The notes beneath the pieces are model-generated. The model was not told the DNA's origin, did not search any database, and worked only from the letters and a program-made list of their open reading frames with translations. The position numbers were made by a program, and so were the translations under genes. Shown piece after piece: positions 41,409 through 49,448 of a stretch of DNA of 49,448 nt. Origin of the DNA: Acetobacter farinalis (GTDB taxonomy: Bacteria; Pseudomonadota; Alphaproteobacteria; Acetobacterales; Acetobacteraceae). The DNA lies in assembly GCF_011516935.1 (NCBI RefSeq), contig NZ_WOTF01000018.1, forward strand, positions 1-49,448, written 5' to 3'. Position 1 is the stretch's first letter, and each line of letters opens with the position of its first letter.

Positions 41409-41457
41409 GCCGCAGGCAAACAGCTAAAAGCCCGGCGCGGGCGGCTGGGCCACGTGT

Positions 41458-41519
41458 CGGGCTGGTGGCCGGTCAGGCAGGCCACGGGCCGGACAGGTAT
41501 GGCCCGCCAGCCCGTGGCC
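41458..41519. repeat. Overlapping inverted repeats between convergent genes
   Basis: CGGGCTGG (41458-41465) can pair with CCAGCCCG (41507-41514), and GGCCACGGGC (41480-41489) with GCCCGTGGCC (41510-41519). The two hairpins share bases and exclude each other. The site may stop transcription from both sides, but has no T-tract. Confidence 0.4.
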
Positions 41520-41561
41520 TTGCGCCGGGGCGCGCTATTCAGATGTTCGCTCTGTGGCGCG

Positions 41562-42173
41562 TCAGGCGTTGGAGGGGGAGGCAGAGGCCTGCATGACAGG
41601 CGCACGCCGGGTGGGAAATTCCACTCTGGTGACTTTCCAGCGCCAGTTCTGAATCCGCATTTCAATTTTCAGCGGCGTATCCTGCTCGTGGCCGGGCAGG
41701 GGAATATCCGCTTCAAACTGGTCAATCCGGGTAAACCGGACGGACGCCTTTTCCGCCAGCTTGGCAAAAGAGGGCGTGGCCTGATTGGCCGGAAGGGTGG
41801 ACGGAAGAGCCTGATCAACCAGCGTGCCGAGATTGGCCTGCGTGACCCTGAAATCCACCGCGTTGGAAACAGCCGTGGTGGCGAAAGATGAGCCGAAATC
41901 AGGCAGATCATCCGAAACCTGATTCAGGTGCAGGCTGGAGAGCGTCTGGTGCTTGATGGAGGAATCCAGTTCGGACCAGTTAATGAGGTGCCCCAGCGCC
42001 GCCATATCGTGCGACCGAAGAGAGGAGCCGATGGTCCAGAGCGTGACAAAAGGAGATGCCAGATAGAGGCCGAGTGCCGCTGCTGAGGCCCCGACACACA
42101 CTCTGCGCGCGGTCTGCTGTCTGCTCAGACTGGCACCCCGGGCCGATTGCCCGGTTGATGTGAGGGACGTCAT
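41562..42173 (-). CDS. DUF2939 domain-containing protein
   Basis: A 203-residue protein with one N-terminal membrane helix (about 28-50) ending in LASPFVTLWTI, then the RSHDMAALGHLINWSEL segment typical of DUF2939. The rest is a soluble domain outside or inside the membrane; the function is unknown. A GAGGAGTGAT stretch precedes the start, giving a reasonable ribosome binding site. It is convergent with the DUF3126 gene. Confidence 0.75.
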   Translation of the reverse strand: MTSLTSTGQSARGASLSRQQTARRVCVGASAAALGLYLASPFVTLWTIGSSLRSHDMAALGHLINWSELDSSIKHQTLSSLHLNQVSDDLPDFGSSFATTAVSNAVDFRVTQANLGTLVDQALPSTLPANQATPSFAKLAEKASVRFTRIDQFEADIPLPGHEQDTPLKIEMRIQNWRWKVTRVEFPTRRAPVMQASASPSNA

Positions 42174-42442
42174 AGGATCACTCCTCGTATGCTAAATTTA
42201 CGGTTTACGTATAGCAGACGCATGGCACCCATGCATAGTTTCATGAACATCATTTCATCTTATTGCAAAAACGTTAGGTCCTCTGCCCGGCTCTCAATGC
42301 TGAAAAAGCAGAGCGCGCGGAAACCGCCGGTGTGGCATGAAGGGGCCGGTTCAGGGGGCCGGTGAGGCCGCCCGCTTCAGGGACTCGTAACCCGCAGAGG
42401 CTCTCTGGAAGGCCCTCTGCCCGCAGCAACAAGGGCGCTTAG
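42174..42442. other. Divergent promoter region and structured moeB leader
   Basis: AT-rich near 42185-42285, then GC-rich. GCATGG-n3-CCATGC (42220-42234) is a small palindrome. In the moeB leader, GCAGAGG (42394-42400) pairs with CCTCTGC (42414-42420), 22 bases before the ATG. CCTCTGCCCG also occurs twice (near 42280 and 42413). I recognise no known riboswitch. Confidence 0.3.
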
Positions 42443-43225
42443 ATGGCGTTTGATTTTACGGAAGCCGAAATTCAGCGCTATTCGCGCCATATTCTTCTGC
42501 CCGAGGTTGGCGGCACGGGGCAGGCTGCCCTGAAGGCGGCCTCCGTACTGGTGGTGGGGGCCGGAGGGCTGGGGTCACCCGCCGCGCTTTATCTGGCCGC
42601 AGCCGGTGTCGGACGCATCGGGCTGGTGGATGATGACACGGTGGAACTCTCCAACCTGCAACGCCAGATCCTGCACACCACGCAGGCCGTGGGCAGCCCG
42701 AAGGTGGAGTCGGCCCGTGCCCGGCTGGAAGCCCTGAACCCGGAGGTCACGCTGGAAACATGGCCGCTGCGCCTGAGCGCGGACACGGTGGATGATCTGG
42801 TCCGGCGGTATGATGTGGTGTGTGATGGCTGCGATAATTTCGAAACCCGGTATCTGGTGTCCGCCGCCTGCGTGCGGGCGGGGCGGCCACTGGTGTCCGC
42901 CGCTGTGCAGCGGTTTGAAGGGCAGCTTTCCACTTTTCACCCGGCGCGCGGCGGCCCGTGTTATCACTGCCTGTATCCGCCGACCGATGGCGTGGCACAG
43001 GGGCTGAGTTGCGGGGAGGCCGGGGTGTTTGGGGCTGTCACGGGTGTCATGGGCACGCTTCAGGCAACAGAGGCGCTCAAGGAGATTCTGGGGCTCGGGA
43101 CATCGCTGGCCGGTCGGCTGCTGATGTGGGATGCTCTGGCCACACGCTTTACAACCATCACCCTGCAACGGGACCCCGCCTGTCCCGTCTGTGGGGATCT
43201 GGAACGGGAGAGTTCTCATGGCTGA
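42443..43225 (+). CDS. moeB: MoeB/ThiF-family adenylyltransferase
   Basis: A 260-residue E1-like enzyme that adenylates the C-terminus of a small sulfur carrier (MoaD or ThiS type) for molybdopterin or thiamine synthesis. Visible are RYSRHILLPEVG (12-23), the nucleotide motif VVGAGGLGSPAA (36-47), DDDTVELSNLQRQ, CDGCDNFETRY with the catalytic Asp, and two zinc CxxC pairs (CYHC and CPVC). SCGEAGVFG is in the place of the usual SCAEAGV. Length is normal for MoeB. No moaD or moaE is nearby, so the exact carrier is open. AAGGG precedes the ATG; the DsrE-like gene overlaps its end by eight bases. Confidence 0.88.
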   Translation: MAFDFTEAEIQRYSRHILLPEVGGTGQAALKAASVLVVGAGGLGSPAALYLAAAGVGRIGLVDDDTVELSNLQRQILHTTQAVGSPKVESARARLEALNPEVTLETWPLRLSADTVDDLVRRYDVVCDGCDNFETRYLVSAACVRAGRPLVSAAVQRFEGQLSTFHPARGGPCYHCLYPPTDGVAQGLSCGEAGVFGAVTGVMGTLQATEALKEILGLGTSLAGRLLMWDALATRFTTITLQRDPACPVCGDLERESSHG

Positions 43226-43754
43226 GTTTTCTGCGGCCCCGGCTGGTCTGCCCGCGGGTCTTTCTTCCGGTGTTGCGTCAGGGGATGGCGTGTTTGCGGG
43301 GAGTTCCGCTGTAGCCGGGGCTTCCACGCCGTCCGGGCGGAGCGGGCTTTCAGCCGGGCTGGGGGCTTCTGCCTTTCCGCAGTGTGATCTGGCGCTGGTG
43401 CTGGTGGAAGCCCGGTATGAGCGTATTCATGCCGCTTTCATGTTGGCCGCCACGGCCTGCGCACTGGGCCAGTCCGTGCTGCTGTTTGGCATGGGGGCCG
43501 GGGTAGCGGCCTTCTGCACGCAGTGGGATGGGCTGGAAGACAAGCAGCGGGAAGACTGGCGCACGGCGGCTGGTGTGGCGGGGCTGGAGGAGCTGCGCAT
43601 GGCGCTGGTGGAGATGGATGCCACGCTGATGGTGTGCGACTCCGGTCTGAAGACCATGGGGGTCTCTGCCGATGCGCTGGAACGGAGTGTTGCGGTTGTG
43701 GGCCTTCCTGCGTTTCTGGACAAGGCAGGTGCAGCCCGTGTGGCTGTTTTCTAA
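43218..43754 (+). CDS. DsrE-like protein overlapping moeB
   Basis: A 178-residue protein. An Ala/Gly/Ser-rich N-terminus (1-50) precedes a DsrE/TusD-like fold: CDLALVLVEARYERIHAAF, ALGQSVLLFGMGAGV, and a Cys in LMVCDSGLKTMGV, followed by LPAFLDKAGAARVAVF. DsrE proteins carry sulfur on a conserved Cys, so the CDSG Cys is the candidate. The overlap with moeB by eight bases suggests a joint role in sulfur transfer to a carrier protein, an inference. The frame extends to 43131 inside moeB; the ATG at 43218 is used. Confidence 0.7.
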   Translation: MAEFSAAPAGLPAGLSSGVASGDGVFAGSSAVAGASTPSGRSGLSAGLGASAFPQCDLALVLVEARYERIHAAFMLAATACALGQSVLLFGMGAGVAAFCTQWDGLEDKQREDWRTAAGVAGLEELRMALVEMDATLMVCDSGLKTMGVSADALERSVAVVGLPAFLDKAGAARVAVF

Positions 43755-43797
43755 AAAGCGCTTGCCCCGGCGTTTCTCTCTTGGCAGGGATGCAGGC

Positions 43798-44784
43798 ATG
43801 ATGTTCACATTGCCCCTGACTTTCCGGTTCCGACTGCTGTCCTGCCTGGCAGGATGCGCGGTCGCTCTGTCTGGCGCGGCTGCAGCAGAAAAGAAGCCTG
43901 CCGCGCACAAGCACCATGCACACCATGCCAAGGCTGAGCACGCCGCCAGCAAGAAAAAGGCAGCGGAAAAAGCCGCTGCCAAAGCTGCTGCCAGGAAGGC
44001 TGCTCTGGCCGAGGGCAAGGGGGCGCATCACAGCCATCAGGAGAGCGCCGCCAAGGCGCGCCATACGGCGCACGCCTCTGGAAAACATAAGGCTGCAACG
44101 GCTGCTGCCGGAGTGGCTGCGGGTGCCGCCGCAGGCGCTGCCGGTGCCGCTGGTGCCACCGTGCCGGACCAGACAGCCCAGCCGCCAGCCCCTGCCACAC
44201 CGCCCGAGCCCCCCAAAGGCACGGTAACAGGCCTGCCGCTGCCGCGTTATGCCGCCTTGCGGTCTGATGAAGTGAACATGCGCGCCGGACCGGGCCGCCG
44301 CTTCCCCATTCTGTGGGTGTACCACCGCCGTGGCATGCCGATGCGGATTGAACGCGAATTTGATGTCTGGCGTCTGGTGGAAGATCAGACAGGCCAGAAA
44401 GGCTGGATCCAGCAGGCGACACTGGCTGGCGGGCGTGACTTCCTCGTGCCGGGCGAACCGCCGGGGGATGAAACGCCGCTGGAGGTCAAAACCGATAAAA
44501 ACGGCAATAAAATCCAGCCCACCGGCCATATGGACACCCGCGTGGTGGAGACTGTGCCAACCGTGGAGGATGCGAAGAGCGTGCCCGGTGCGGTTGTCAT
44601 GCGTGCATCCGCCAGCAATGATGCCCCTGCTGTTGCCATTTTGAAACCCGGCGCGGTTGGATCGGTTAAGGAATGTGCTGCCGGGTCTGACTGGTGCAAG
44701 GTTTCAGTCAAGAATTACACTGGCTGGGTCTCTCGCCGTGCAATCTGGGGTGTGGACGCGGAGGAAGCGATCAACCCCTCCTGA
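43798..44784 (+). CDS. Exported SH3-domain protein
   Basis: A 328-residue protein. A signal peptide (residues 1-30, ending AAAAE) is followed by a striking Ala/Lys/His-rich tract (30-100) and a Pro-rich linker. Then come two SH3-like modules: one around 155-220 with VNMRAGPGRRFPILWVY and GWIQQATLAG, and a second around 265-320 with VVMRASASNDAPAV and GWVSRRAIWG. This is the SH3_4 type (PF06347), which tends to bind peptidoglycan or peptides in the periplasm. The start at 43798 has AGGG eight bases upstream, and a second ATG follows at once. It lies 35 bases before pyk. Confidence 0.85.
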   Translation: MMFTLPLTFRFRLLSCLAGCAVALSGAAAAEKKPAAHKHHAHHAKAEHAASKKKAAEKAAAKAAARKAALAEGKGAHHSHQESAAKARHTAHASGKHKAATAAAGVAAGAAAGAAGAAGATVPDQTAQPPAPATPPEPPKGTVTGLPLPRYAALRSDEVNMRAGPGRRFPILWVYHRRGMPMRIEREFDVWRLVEDQTGQKGWIQQATLAGGRDFLVPGEPPGDETPLEVKTDKNGNKIQPTGHMDTRVVETVPTVEDAKSVPGAVVMRASASNDAPAVAILKPGAVGSVKECAAGSDWCKVSVKNYTGWVSRRAIWGVDAEEAINPS

Positions 44785-44819
44785 ACGCCCACGGCGCTCA
44801 TTATGGAGAAGGATGGTCA

Positions 44820-46256
44820 ATGCCTACTACCACACACGCACTTATCTGCCGGACCAAGATTGTCGCAACGCTTGGCCCGGCTTCAAGCGATTATGAAACA
44901 ATCCGCGATCTGGCTCTGGCGGGAGCGGATGTGTTTCGCTTCAACTTCTCCCACGGCACGCATGAGGACCACGCTGCCCGCCACGCCATAGTCCGGCGGG
45001 TAGAGGCTGAGCTGGGTAAGCCCATAGGCATTCTGGCCGACATGCAGGGGCCGAAACTGCGCGTGGGCGTTTTTGCGGACGGCAAGGTGACGCTGAAGCC
45101 CGGCGCGGAGTTCCGTTTTGACCTCTCCGAGGTACCGGGGGATGAAACCCGCGTCTGCCTGCCACACCCGGAAATTATTGCCGTGGCCAAACCCGGCAGC
45201 CGCCTGCTGATGGATGATGGCAAGCTGGCCGTGATCGTGCAGAAGGTGGGGCCGGACTGGCTGGAAACCCTTGTGGATGTGGGGGGCGTGCTCTCCAACC
45301 ATAAGGGCGTGAACGTGCCGGATGTGGCGCTGCCCATTCCCGCCCTGACGGAAAAGGACCATCGGGATCTGGCATTCGCACTGAAGATGGGTGTGGATTA
45401 TATCGCCCTCTCCTTCGTGCAGCGGCCCGAGGATGTGAGCGAGGCCCGCGCCCTGATTGGTGAACGCGCAAATCTCATGGTCAAGCTGGAAAAACCGCAG
45501 GCCATGGAGAATCTGGAAGCCATTCTGGAACTGACAGATGCGGTGATGGTCGCCCGTGGAGATCTGGGCGTGGAACTGCCGCCCGAAAACGTGCCGCTGG
45601 CGCAGAAGCGCATTATCCGCCTTGCCCGCCGCCTGGGGAAACCGGTGGTGGTGGCCACGCAGATGCTCGAAAGCATGATTTCTTCCCCCACGCCTACGCG
45701 GGCCGAAGCTTCGGATGTGGCAACGGCGGTGTTTGAGGGGACGGATGCTGTCATGCTCTCCGCCGAGTCTGCCGCCGGGCAGTACCCGCGTGAGGCCGTG
45801 CGGATCATGAACCGGATTATCTGGAGCATCGAGCAGGATGCCGAATGGCAGAGCACGATGGCGCGGATGCGTCTTGCCCCGGAAGACTACGTGGCGGATG
45901 CGATTGCCGGGGCCGCGCAGCAGGTGGCGGATACGCTGAAAGCCCCCGCCATTGTGGCCTATACCCACCGTGGGACCACGGCGTTCCGCATTGCGCGGGA
46001 ACGGCCTTCCTGCCTTATTCTGGGCATTACCCCCACGCATGAGGCCGGGCGACGCATGGCGCTGGTCTGGGGGGTGTGGGCCTTTGTCAATGAGGACCAG
46101 CAGGTGATGAATGTGGAAGATATGGTGGTGTCTGCTCTGGAGGTGGTGCGCCGTGCCAGAATAGGCAGTTCCGGTAATTCCATTGTGATTGCCGCGGGCA
46201 TTCCGTTCGGGGTGAGCGGTTCGACCAACACCCTGAGAGTTGCCCGTATTCCCTGA
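44820..46256 (+). CDS. pyk: Pyruvate kinase
   Basis: A 478-residue cytoplasmic enzyme that converts phosphoenolpyruvate and ADP to pyruvate and ATP. Visible in order: TKIVATLGPAS (12-22), FRFNFSHG, ADMQGPKLRVG, the B-domain insert, the active-site region MVKLEKPQAMENL with the conserved Lys, MVARGDLGVELP, and the KPVVVATQMLESM substrate loop followed by PTRAEASDVATAV. Length is normal, and no extra phosphotransferase domain is attached. AAGG lies seven bases before the ATG. The frame extends upstream to 44694 inside the SH3 gene. Confidence 0.95.
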   Translation: MPTTTHALICRTKIVATLGPASSDYETIRDLALAGADVFRFNFSHGTHEDHAARHAIVRRVEAELGKPIGILADMQGPKLRVGVFADGKVTLKPGAEFRFDLSEVPGDETRVCLPHPEIIAVAKPGSRLLMDDGKLAVIVQKVGPDWLETLVDVGGVLSNHKGVNVPDVALPIPALTEKDHRDLAFALKMGVDYIALSFVQRPEDVSEARALIGERANLMVKLEKPQAMENLEAILELTDAVMVARGDLGVELPPENVPLAQKRIIRLARRLGKPVVVATQMLESMISSPTPTRAEASDVATAVFEGTDAVMLSAESAAGQYPREAVRIMNRIIWSIEQDAEWQSTMARMRLAPEDYVADAIAGAAQQVADTLKAPAIVAYTHRGTTAFRIARERPSCLILGITPTHEAGRRMALVWGVWAFVNEDQQVMNVEDMVVSALEVVRRARIGSSGNSIVIAAGIPFGVSGSTNTLRVARIP

Positions 46257-46374
46257 GGAGATTCCCTCTCTGCGGCCCGGTGTCTGGACATGGTGCCGGA
46301 TGAATGACAGTGGAGAAGAATACGGCATGCGGCACCTGCAAACGGTGCCGCTGAGCAGTCAGGAGGCAGACACG

Positions 46375-47634
46375 ATGGCTATGGAAAAACGCCACAGGAG
46401 TATGCAGCGCCGCACGGTTCTGCAGGGACTTGCCTCTGTGTCTGCCGGTGTGTCTGCCGGTGTTTCGGCCAGTATGTCCGCACTCGCAGTGTCTCCTGCA
46501 GCGCGGGCGGCGGACCACACCGCAGAGCCGCCACCCGAAACCGCTCGCCCTGCCGATGTCACCACCACGCCCCCGCGCCAGTGGGGGCCATCCGCCCCGC
46601 CAGCCTATGCGCCGGACCCTGATGTGATTGTGATTGATCGCACCTTTCGGGACCTGCTGTTCAGCGCGGCCACGCTCCACCGGGTGTGGGACAAGGGCAC
46701 ATGGCTGGAAGGACCGGCGTGGTCGGCTGAAGGCCGGTATCTGCTGCTGAGTGACACGGTGACCAGCCGCCAGTACCGCTATCTGTGGGAAACGGGTGAG
46801 GTTACGGTGTTTCGCCCGGAATCCTACCATTCCAATGGCAATACATTTGACTATCAGGGGCGCCAGATTTCCTGCGAGCACTTTCTCCGGCGGGTAATCC
46901 GCTGGGAGCATGATGGCTCCGTGCGTGTGATGGCGGATCGGTATGAAGGGCATGCCCTCAACTCCCCCAATGATGTGGTGGCCCACCCCGATGGGAGCGT
47001 CTGGTTTACCGACCCCGGCTATGGCGATGGCTTTACCGAAGGCCATGCGGACGAACCGGGCGGGGATGCCAACCCGGACGGGCGTATCCGCTGGCGGATC
47101 GGGGAAGAACTGATCGGGGAGATTGGTGGCCTCAAGCGGCAGCAGGACCATACGTTTCGGATTGATCCTTCCGGCCGGATTGAATGCGTGCTCACGCAGG
47201 AGAGGCTGCCCAACCCCAATGGCCTATGCTTTTCACCGGACCATTCCCGGCTCTATGTCATTTCCACCGGCAAGCAGGCAGGCGGGTATGGGCATGATGG
47301 GGATCAGGCCGTGCATGTGTTTGATGTGCAGAAGGATAACACGCTCTCCAACGCGCGCCTGTTGACCAATATGCATTTTGAGGGCGTGCAGATGGGGCCG
47401 GACGGTATGAAGGCCGATATTTTCGGCAATCTCTGGTGCGGCGTGAGTGGCCCGCTGGGGCTGTGCGGTGTGTTCGTGTTCAATCCTGAAGGGCAGCTTA
47501 TCGGGCGCATCCGGCTGCCGCACGGGGTTTCAAACCTCACTTTTGGCGGCCCCAAGCGGAACTGGCTGTTCATGTGTGCTGGCGAATCACTCTACCGCCT
47601 TCAGGTGAACACACAGGGTGCCGGCCCGGCCTGA
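46375..47634 (+). CDS. Tat-exported SMP-30/gluconolactonase-like hydrolase
   Basis: A 419-residue protein. The N-terminus carries a twin-arginine motif (QRRTVLQG, R12 and R13) and an Ala-rich hydrophobic stretch ending ARAA near 46. The mature part is a six-bladed propeller of the SMP-30/gluconolactonase type, with a metal-site segment LNSPNDVVAHPDGSVWFTDP and, later, PNGLCFSPDHSRLYV. Such enzymes hydrolyse sugar lactones in the periplasm, which fits periplasmic glucose or gluconate oxidation of acetic acid bacteria; the true substrate is untested. AGGAGG lies eight bases before the ATG at 46375; the frame back to 46240 is not used. Confidence 0.83.
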   Translation: MAMEKRHRSMQRRTVLQGLASVSAGVSAGVSASMSALAVSPAARAADHTAEPPPETARPADVTTTPPRQWGPSAPPAYAPDPDVIVIDRTFRDLLFSAATLHRVWDKGTWLEGPAWSAEGRYLLLSDTVTSRQYRYLWETGEVTVFRPESYHSNGNTFDYQGRQISCEHFLRRVIRWEHDGSVRVMADRYEGHALNSPNDVVAHPDGSVWFTDPGYGDGFTEGHADEPGGDANPDGRIRWRIGEELIGEIGGLKRQQDHTFRIDPSGRIECVLTQERLPNPNGLCFSPDHSRLYVISTGKQAGGYGHDGDQAVHVFDVQKDNTLSNARLLTNMHFEGVQMGPDGMKADIFGNLWCGVSGPLGLCGVFVFNPEGQLIGRIRLPHGVSNLTFGGPKRNWLFMCAGESLYRLQVNTQGAGPA

Positions 47635-47641
47635 CCGAATT

Positions 47642-48805
47642 TCAGGCCCTTTTCTTCAGGAAAACCGGGAGCAGGGTGAACAGCCCGCAGGCCAGCGCCA
47701 CAAAGCAGGGTAGCCCACTGGCCGGGGAAAGCTCGAGCGCGGTGCCTGCCATGCCCGGCCCCACAAAGCTGCCAAGCCCCCACGCCACGGACGTTGCGGC
47801 GTAAACTGAGACAAGGTCTCCCCCCGAAAACCGGCTGCCCACCACGGACATGGCCACGGTATAAAGTGCTGCAAACAGGCCATCCCACACAAACAGCAGG
47901 GGATATGCCACGGCGGTGTTCCCGATGGCGGCAGGCCAGAGCAAGGCCCCAAGAGTGGAGGCCAAGCCAAGGCCGATAAGCATGGCGCGCGGGTTTTTCA
48001 GGCGGTCCGCCAGCCAGCCCAGCGGCGTTTGCAACACAATGGCCCCGAGCAGCATGACGGAGAGCAGCAGCATGGCCTGTCGTTCCGTCCACCCGCTGTG
48101 CAGGGCATAAAGTGGCAGAAAGGCAGAGCTGGTGGCCTCCAGCATGGCCATGAGCAGCGTAACGCTGATGGCCACGGGGGCGAGCGCGATATAGCGCAGC
48201 AGGCCTCTGTGAGCGGGCCGTTCGGCTTTTGGGGCGCGCATCCACGGCATACTGACCATGCCGAAAACCACCAGAACAAGCAGGGTGCTGATGGCGAACG
48301 GGGCCAGACCATGCCGCCCGACCAGCGTGAGCACCACAGGGCCAATGGCAAAGCCGGAGGAAAGCATGGCGCTGTAGAGCCCCATGGTGCGGGTCCGGTT
48401 GCTATCATCCGTGCTCTGGTTCAGCCAGCTTTCAGACATGATGAGCATGGTCTCCGTTGCCATGCCCAGAACAAGCCGCAGCGGAAACCAGACCCAGACC
48501 GAGGGCACCAGCGGAAAAAGCACCAGAATAACCGCCGTGCTGGCCAGTGCACACAACAGGAGTCTTTTCTGCCCCACCCATGCGGAAAGGCGGGGCAGGA
48601 AAGGCGCGATACCCAGCACGCCCACGCCGTGCATCATGGCCAGAGCCGCAATGACATGGGCACCGTATCCTTTGTCTGCCAGAGCAAAGGTCAGCAGCGG
48701 GGTGCTCAGCCCATAGGTCAAACCGAAAATCATCCCCACAGCCACCAGTGAGAGCACCGGCAGACGGAGGGAGCGGGGAGAGGCGGAAGAAGCAGTAAGG
48801 GGCAA
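47642..48805 (-). CDS. MFS transporter (YcaD-like)
   Basis: A 387-residue, 12-helix major facilitator protein. The helix-2/3 loop LPRLSAWVGQKRLLL, the SESWLNQSTDDSNRTRTMGLYSAM segment (the YcaD-like group mark), and GWLADRLKNPRAMLI are in place. The substrate is unknown. The start is uncertain: no ATG lies at a fitting place, and TTG at 48805, before the first helix, is the best match. The open frame runs to 49195 with an ATG at 49033, but that would add a 77-residue soluble segment that such proteins lack. It is convergent with the gluconolactonase-like gene, only seven bases from it. Confidence 0.75.
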   Translation of the reverse strand: MPLTASSASPRSLRLPVLSLVAVGMIFGLTYGLSTPLLTFALADKGYGAHVIAALAMMHGVGVLGIAPFLPRLSAWVGQKRLLLCALASTAVILVLFPLVPSVWVWFPLRLVLGMATETMLIMSESWLNQSTDDSNRTRTMGLYSAMLSSGFAIGPVVLTLVGRHGLAPFAISTLLVLVVFGMVSMPWMRAPKAERPAHRGLLRYIALAPVAISVTLLMAMLEATSSAFLPLYALHSGWTERQAMLLLSVMLLGAIVLQTPLGWLADRLKNPRAMLIGLGLASTLGALLWPAAIGNTAVAYPLLFVWDGLFAALYTVAMSVVGSRFSGGDLVSVYAATSVAWGLGSFVGPGMAGTALELSPASGLPCFVALACGLFTLLPVFLKKRA

Positions 48806-49350
48806 GGTCTGGCCAGATGCTGTTGAACGGAACGGCGGCGCACCCCGCTGGGGAATGCGGGGGCAGCCTATCAGAGTTTTGGAAAATTTTCGTCTTTGCG
48901 TCTGTGCAGGCCAAAAGCAGTTCAGCGGGTTGTCCTGTGAGTGCTCCAGTGGGCGTGGCGGAGCATAATCAGACCCATCTGGCTTATAACCTGCGGCGGG
49001 CAAGTAAGCAGGGTCTTGTTGTAAGTAATCCATCAATCGGCCTGCAAACCGCATGCAGAAGAGTGGCGAGGGTTCGACGCGGTATTTGTCTGACTCATGT
49101 CTTAATAGTGTGACGAAGATATTTTCGGTCCGGTTAAAGTTGGGGCGGAGGGCTCGGAGCGTGCATCTTTCGGGCGTATGTGGTAGTATTACCAATGAAA
49201 ACGAGACAGCTCAGGTTAAGGTCTGGTCGCTTGTTGGCCCGTGTCTGCTTGCGGGTATACGTCGTTTCTTTAGGATGGTCATGTTATGACAGTCACAGCT
49301 GCGGGAAGATCGTGTTCTGACTTTCTGCTTCATCGATCTACAGCGTGTCG
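48806..49350. other. Region between MFS gene and transposase fragment
   Basis: No supported gene. The minus-strand frame of the MFS gene stays open to 49195, so the true start, or a short upstream peptide, may lie here. The rest has no recognised tRNA or repeat. The right end should hold the terminal inverted repeat of the insertion sequence, but I cannot define it. Confidence 0.35.
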
Positions 49351-49448
49351 TCAGTTAAGCAGTATGATGATTGAGGCGAACTGCACCGCAGCGAGGAAGG
49401 TTGATTTAAGCTTGTCGTAGCGGGTTGCGATCGCGCGGAACTGTTTGA
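49351..49448 (-). mobile_element. C-terminal fragment of an IS5-family-like transposase (runs off the window)
   Basis: Minus-strand translation from the window edge gives a tail with TRYDKLKSTFLAAVQFASI and a final LLN before the stop codon. This is typical of the DDE transposases of the IS5/IS427/IS1031 type found in acetic acid bacteria. Only about 31 residues are visible, so completeness and subgroup cannot be judged. Confidence 0.75.

Noticed and set aside
42280..42442. Cobalamin, TPP or SAM riboswitch in the moeB leader
   Set aside because: None of the conserved core motifs of these classes is present.
44883..46328. 481-codon minus-strand frame opposite pyruvate kinase
   Set aside because: It is a complete antisense shadow of pyk, rich in His and Gly, without a start signal.
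49060..49110. tRNA-like GGTTCGA segment
   Set aside because: The flanking bases do not form a T-arm or an acceptor stem.
1..49448. CRISPR arrays, rRNA genes and prophage genes
   Set aside because: I saw no regularly spaced repeats, no rRNA-like stretches and no phage structural genes on either strand.

Overview
The window looks like chromosomal DNA of an acetic acid bacterium (Acetobacteraceae, most like Acetobacter, Gluconobacter or Komagataeibacter). The basis is family content, not a database match: an acetoin dehydrogenase operon, type II NADH dehydrogenase, a Tat-exported gluconolactonase-like protein, two tandem Hint-domain surface proteins, GC-rich coding bias and alphaproteobacterial small families (DUF3126-, DUF2939- and DUF1826-like). 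About 39 protein genes are supported, plus a transposase fragment at the right edge. I found no rRNA, tRNA or CRISPR array.

Layout. 1-4260: a GIY-YIG protein, then acoA-acoB-acoC (acetoin cleavage to acetaldehyde and acetyl-CoA), closed by a strong terminator. 4325-6610: a COG0523/CobW GTPase with a small coupled partner, divergent from a DUF1826 protein across a Zur-like palindrome. 6654-9131: an exported protein, a Cys-rich CWC protein, a MerR/TipAS-type regulator and a small unknown protein. 9397-12836: NDH-2, then a second CobW GTPase translationally coupled to a WD40 protein, with a GC-rich nested palindrome in its leader. 12837-17354: an AT-rich stretch and two paralogous Hint proteins, each with a leader hairpin and its own terminator. 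17412-22951: a ClC transporter, two CDF metal exporters and a COG2509 FAD protein. 23071-27185: a Fur-box-controlled iron unit (TonB receptor, PepSY reductase-like protein, DUF3325-like protein). 27221-35666: an esterase, a universal stress protein, and four membrane or glycosyltransferase genes for polyprenyl-linked sugar transfer. 35807-42173: an OPT transporter, an AlgE-like outer-membrane protein, and small exported or unknown proteins. 42443-49195: moeB with an overlapping DsrE-like gene, an SH3 protein, pyruvate kinase, a gluconolactonase-like protein and an MFS transporter. 49351-end: the C-terminus of an IS5-like transposase.

Themes. Metal homeostasis recurs: two COG0523 GTPases, DUF1826, two CDF exporters, and Zur-like and Fur-like boxes. 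Envelope and surface functions form the second theme: Hint proteins, glycosyltransferases, AlgE-like porin and SH3 protein. The least explained items are the tandem Hint proteins with leader hairpins, the CobW-WD40 pair with its palindromic leader, and a plus-strand terminator with no plus-strand gene before it (about 40037-40090), which may mark a small RNA.
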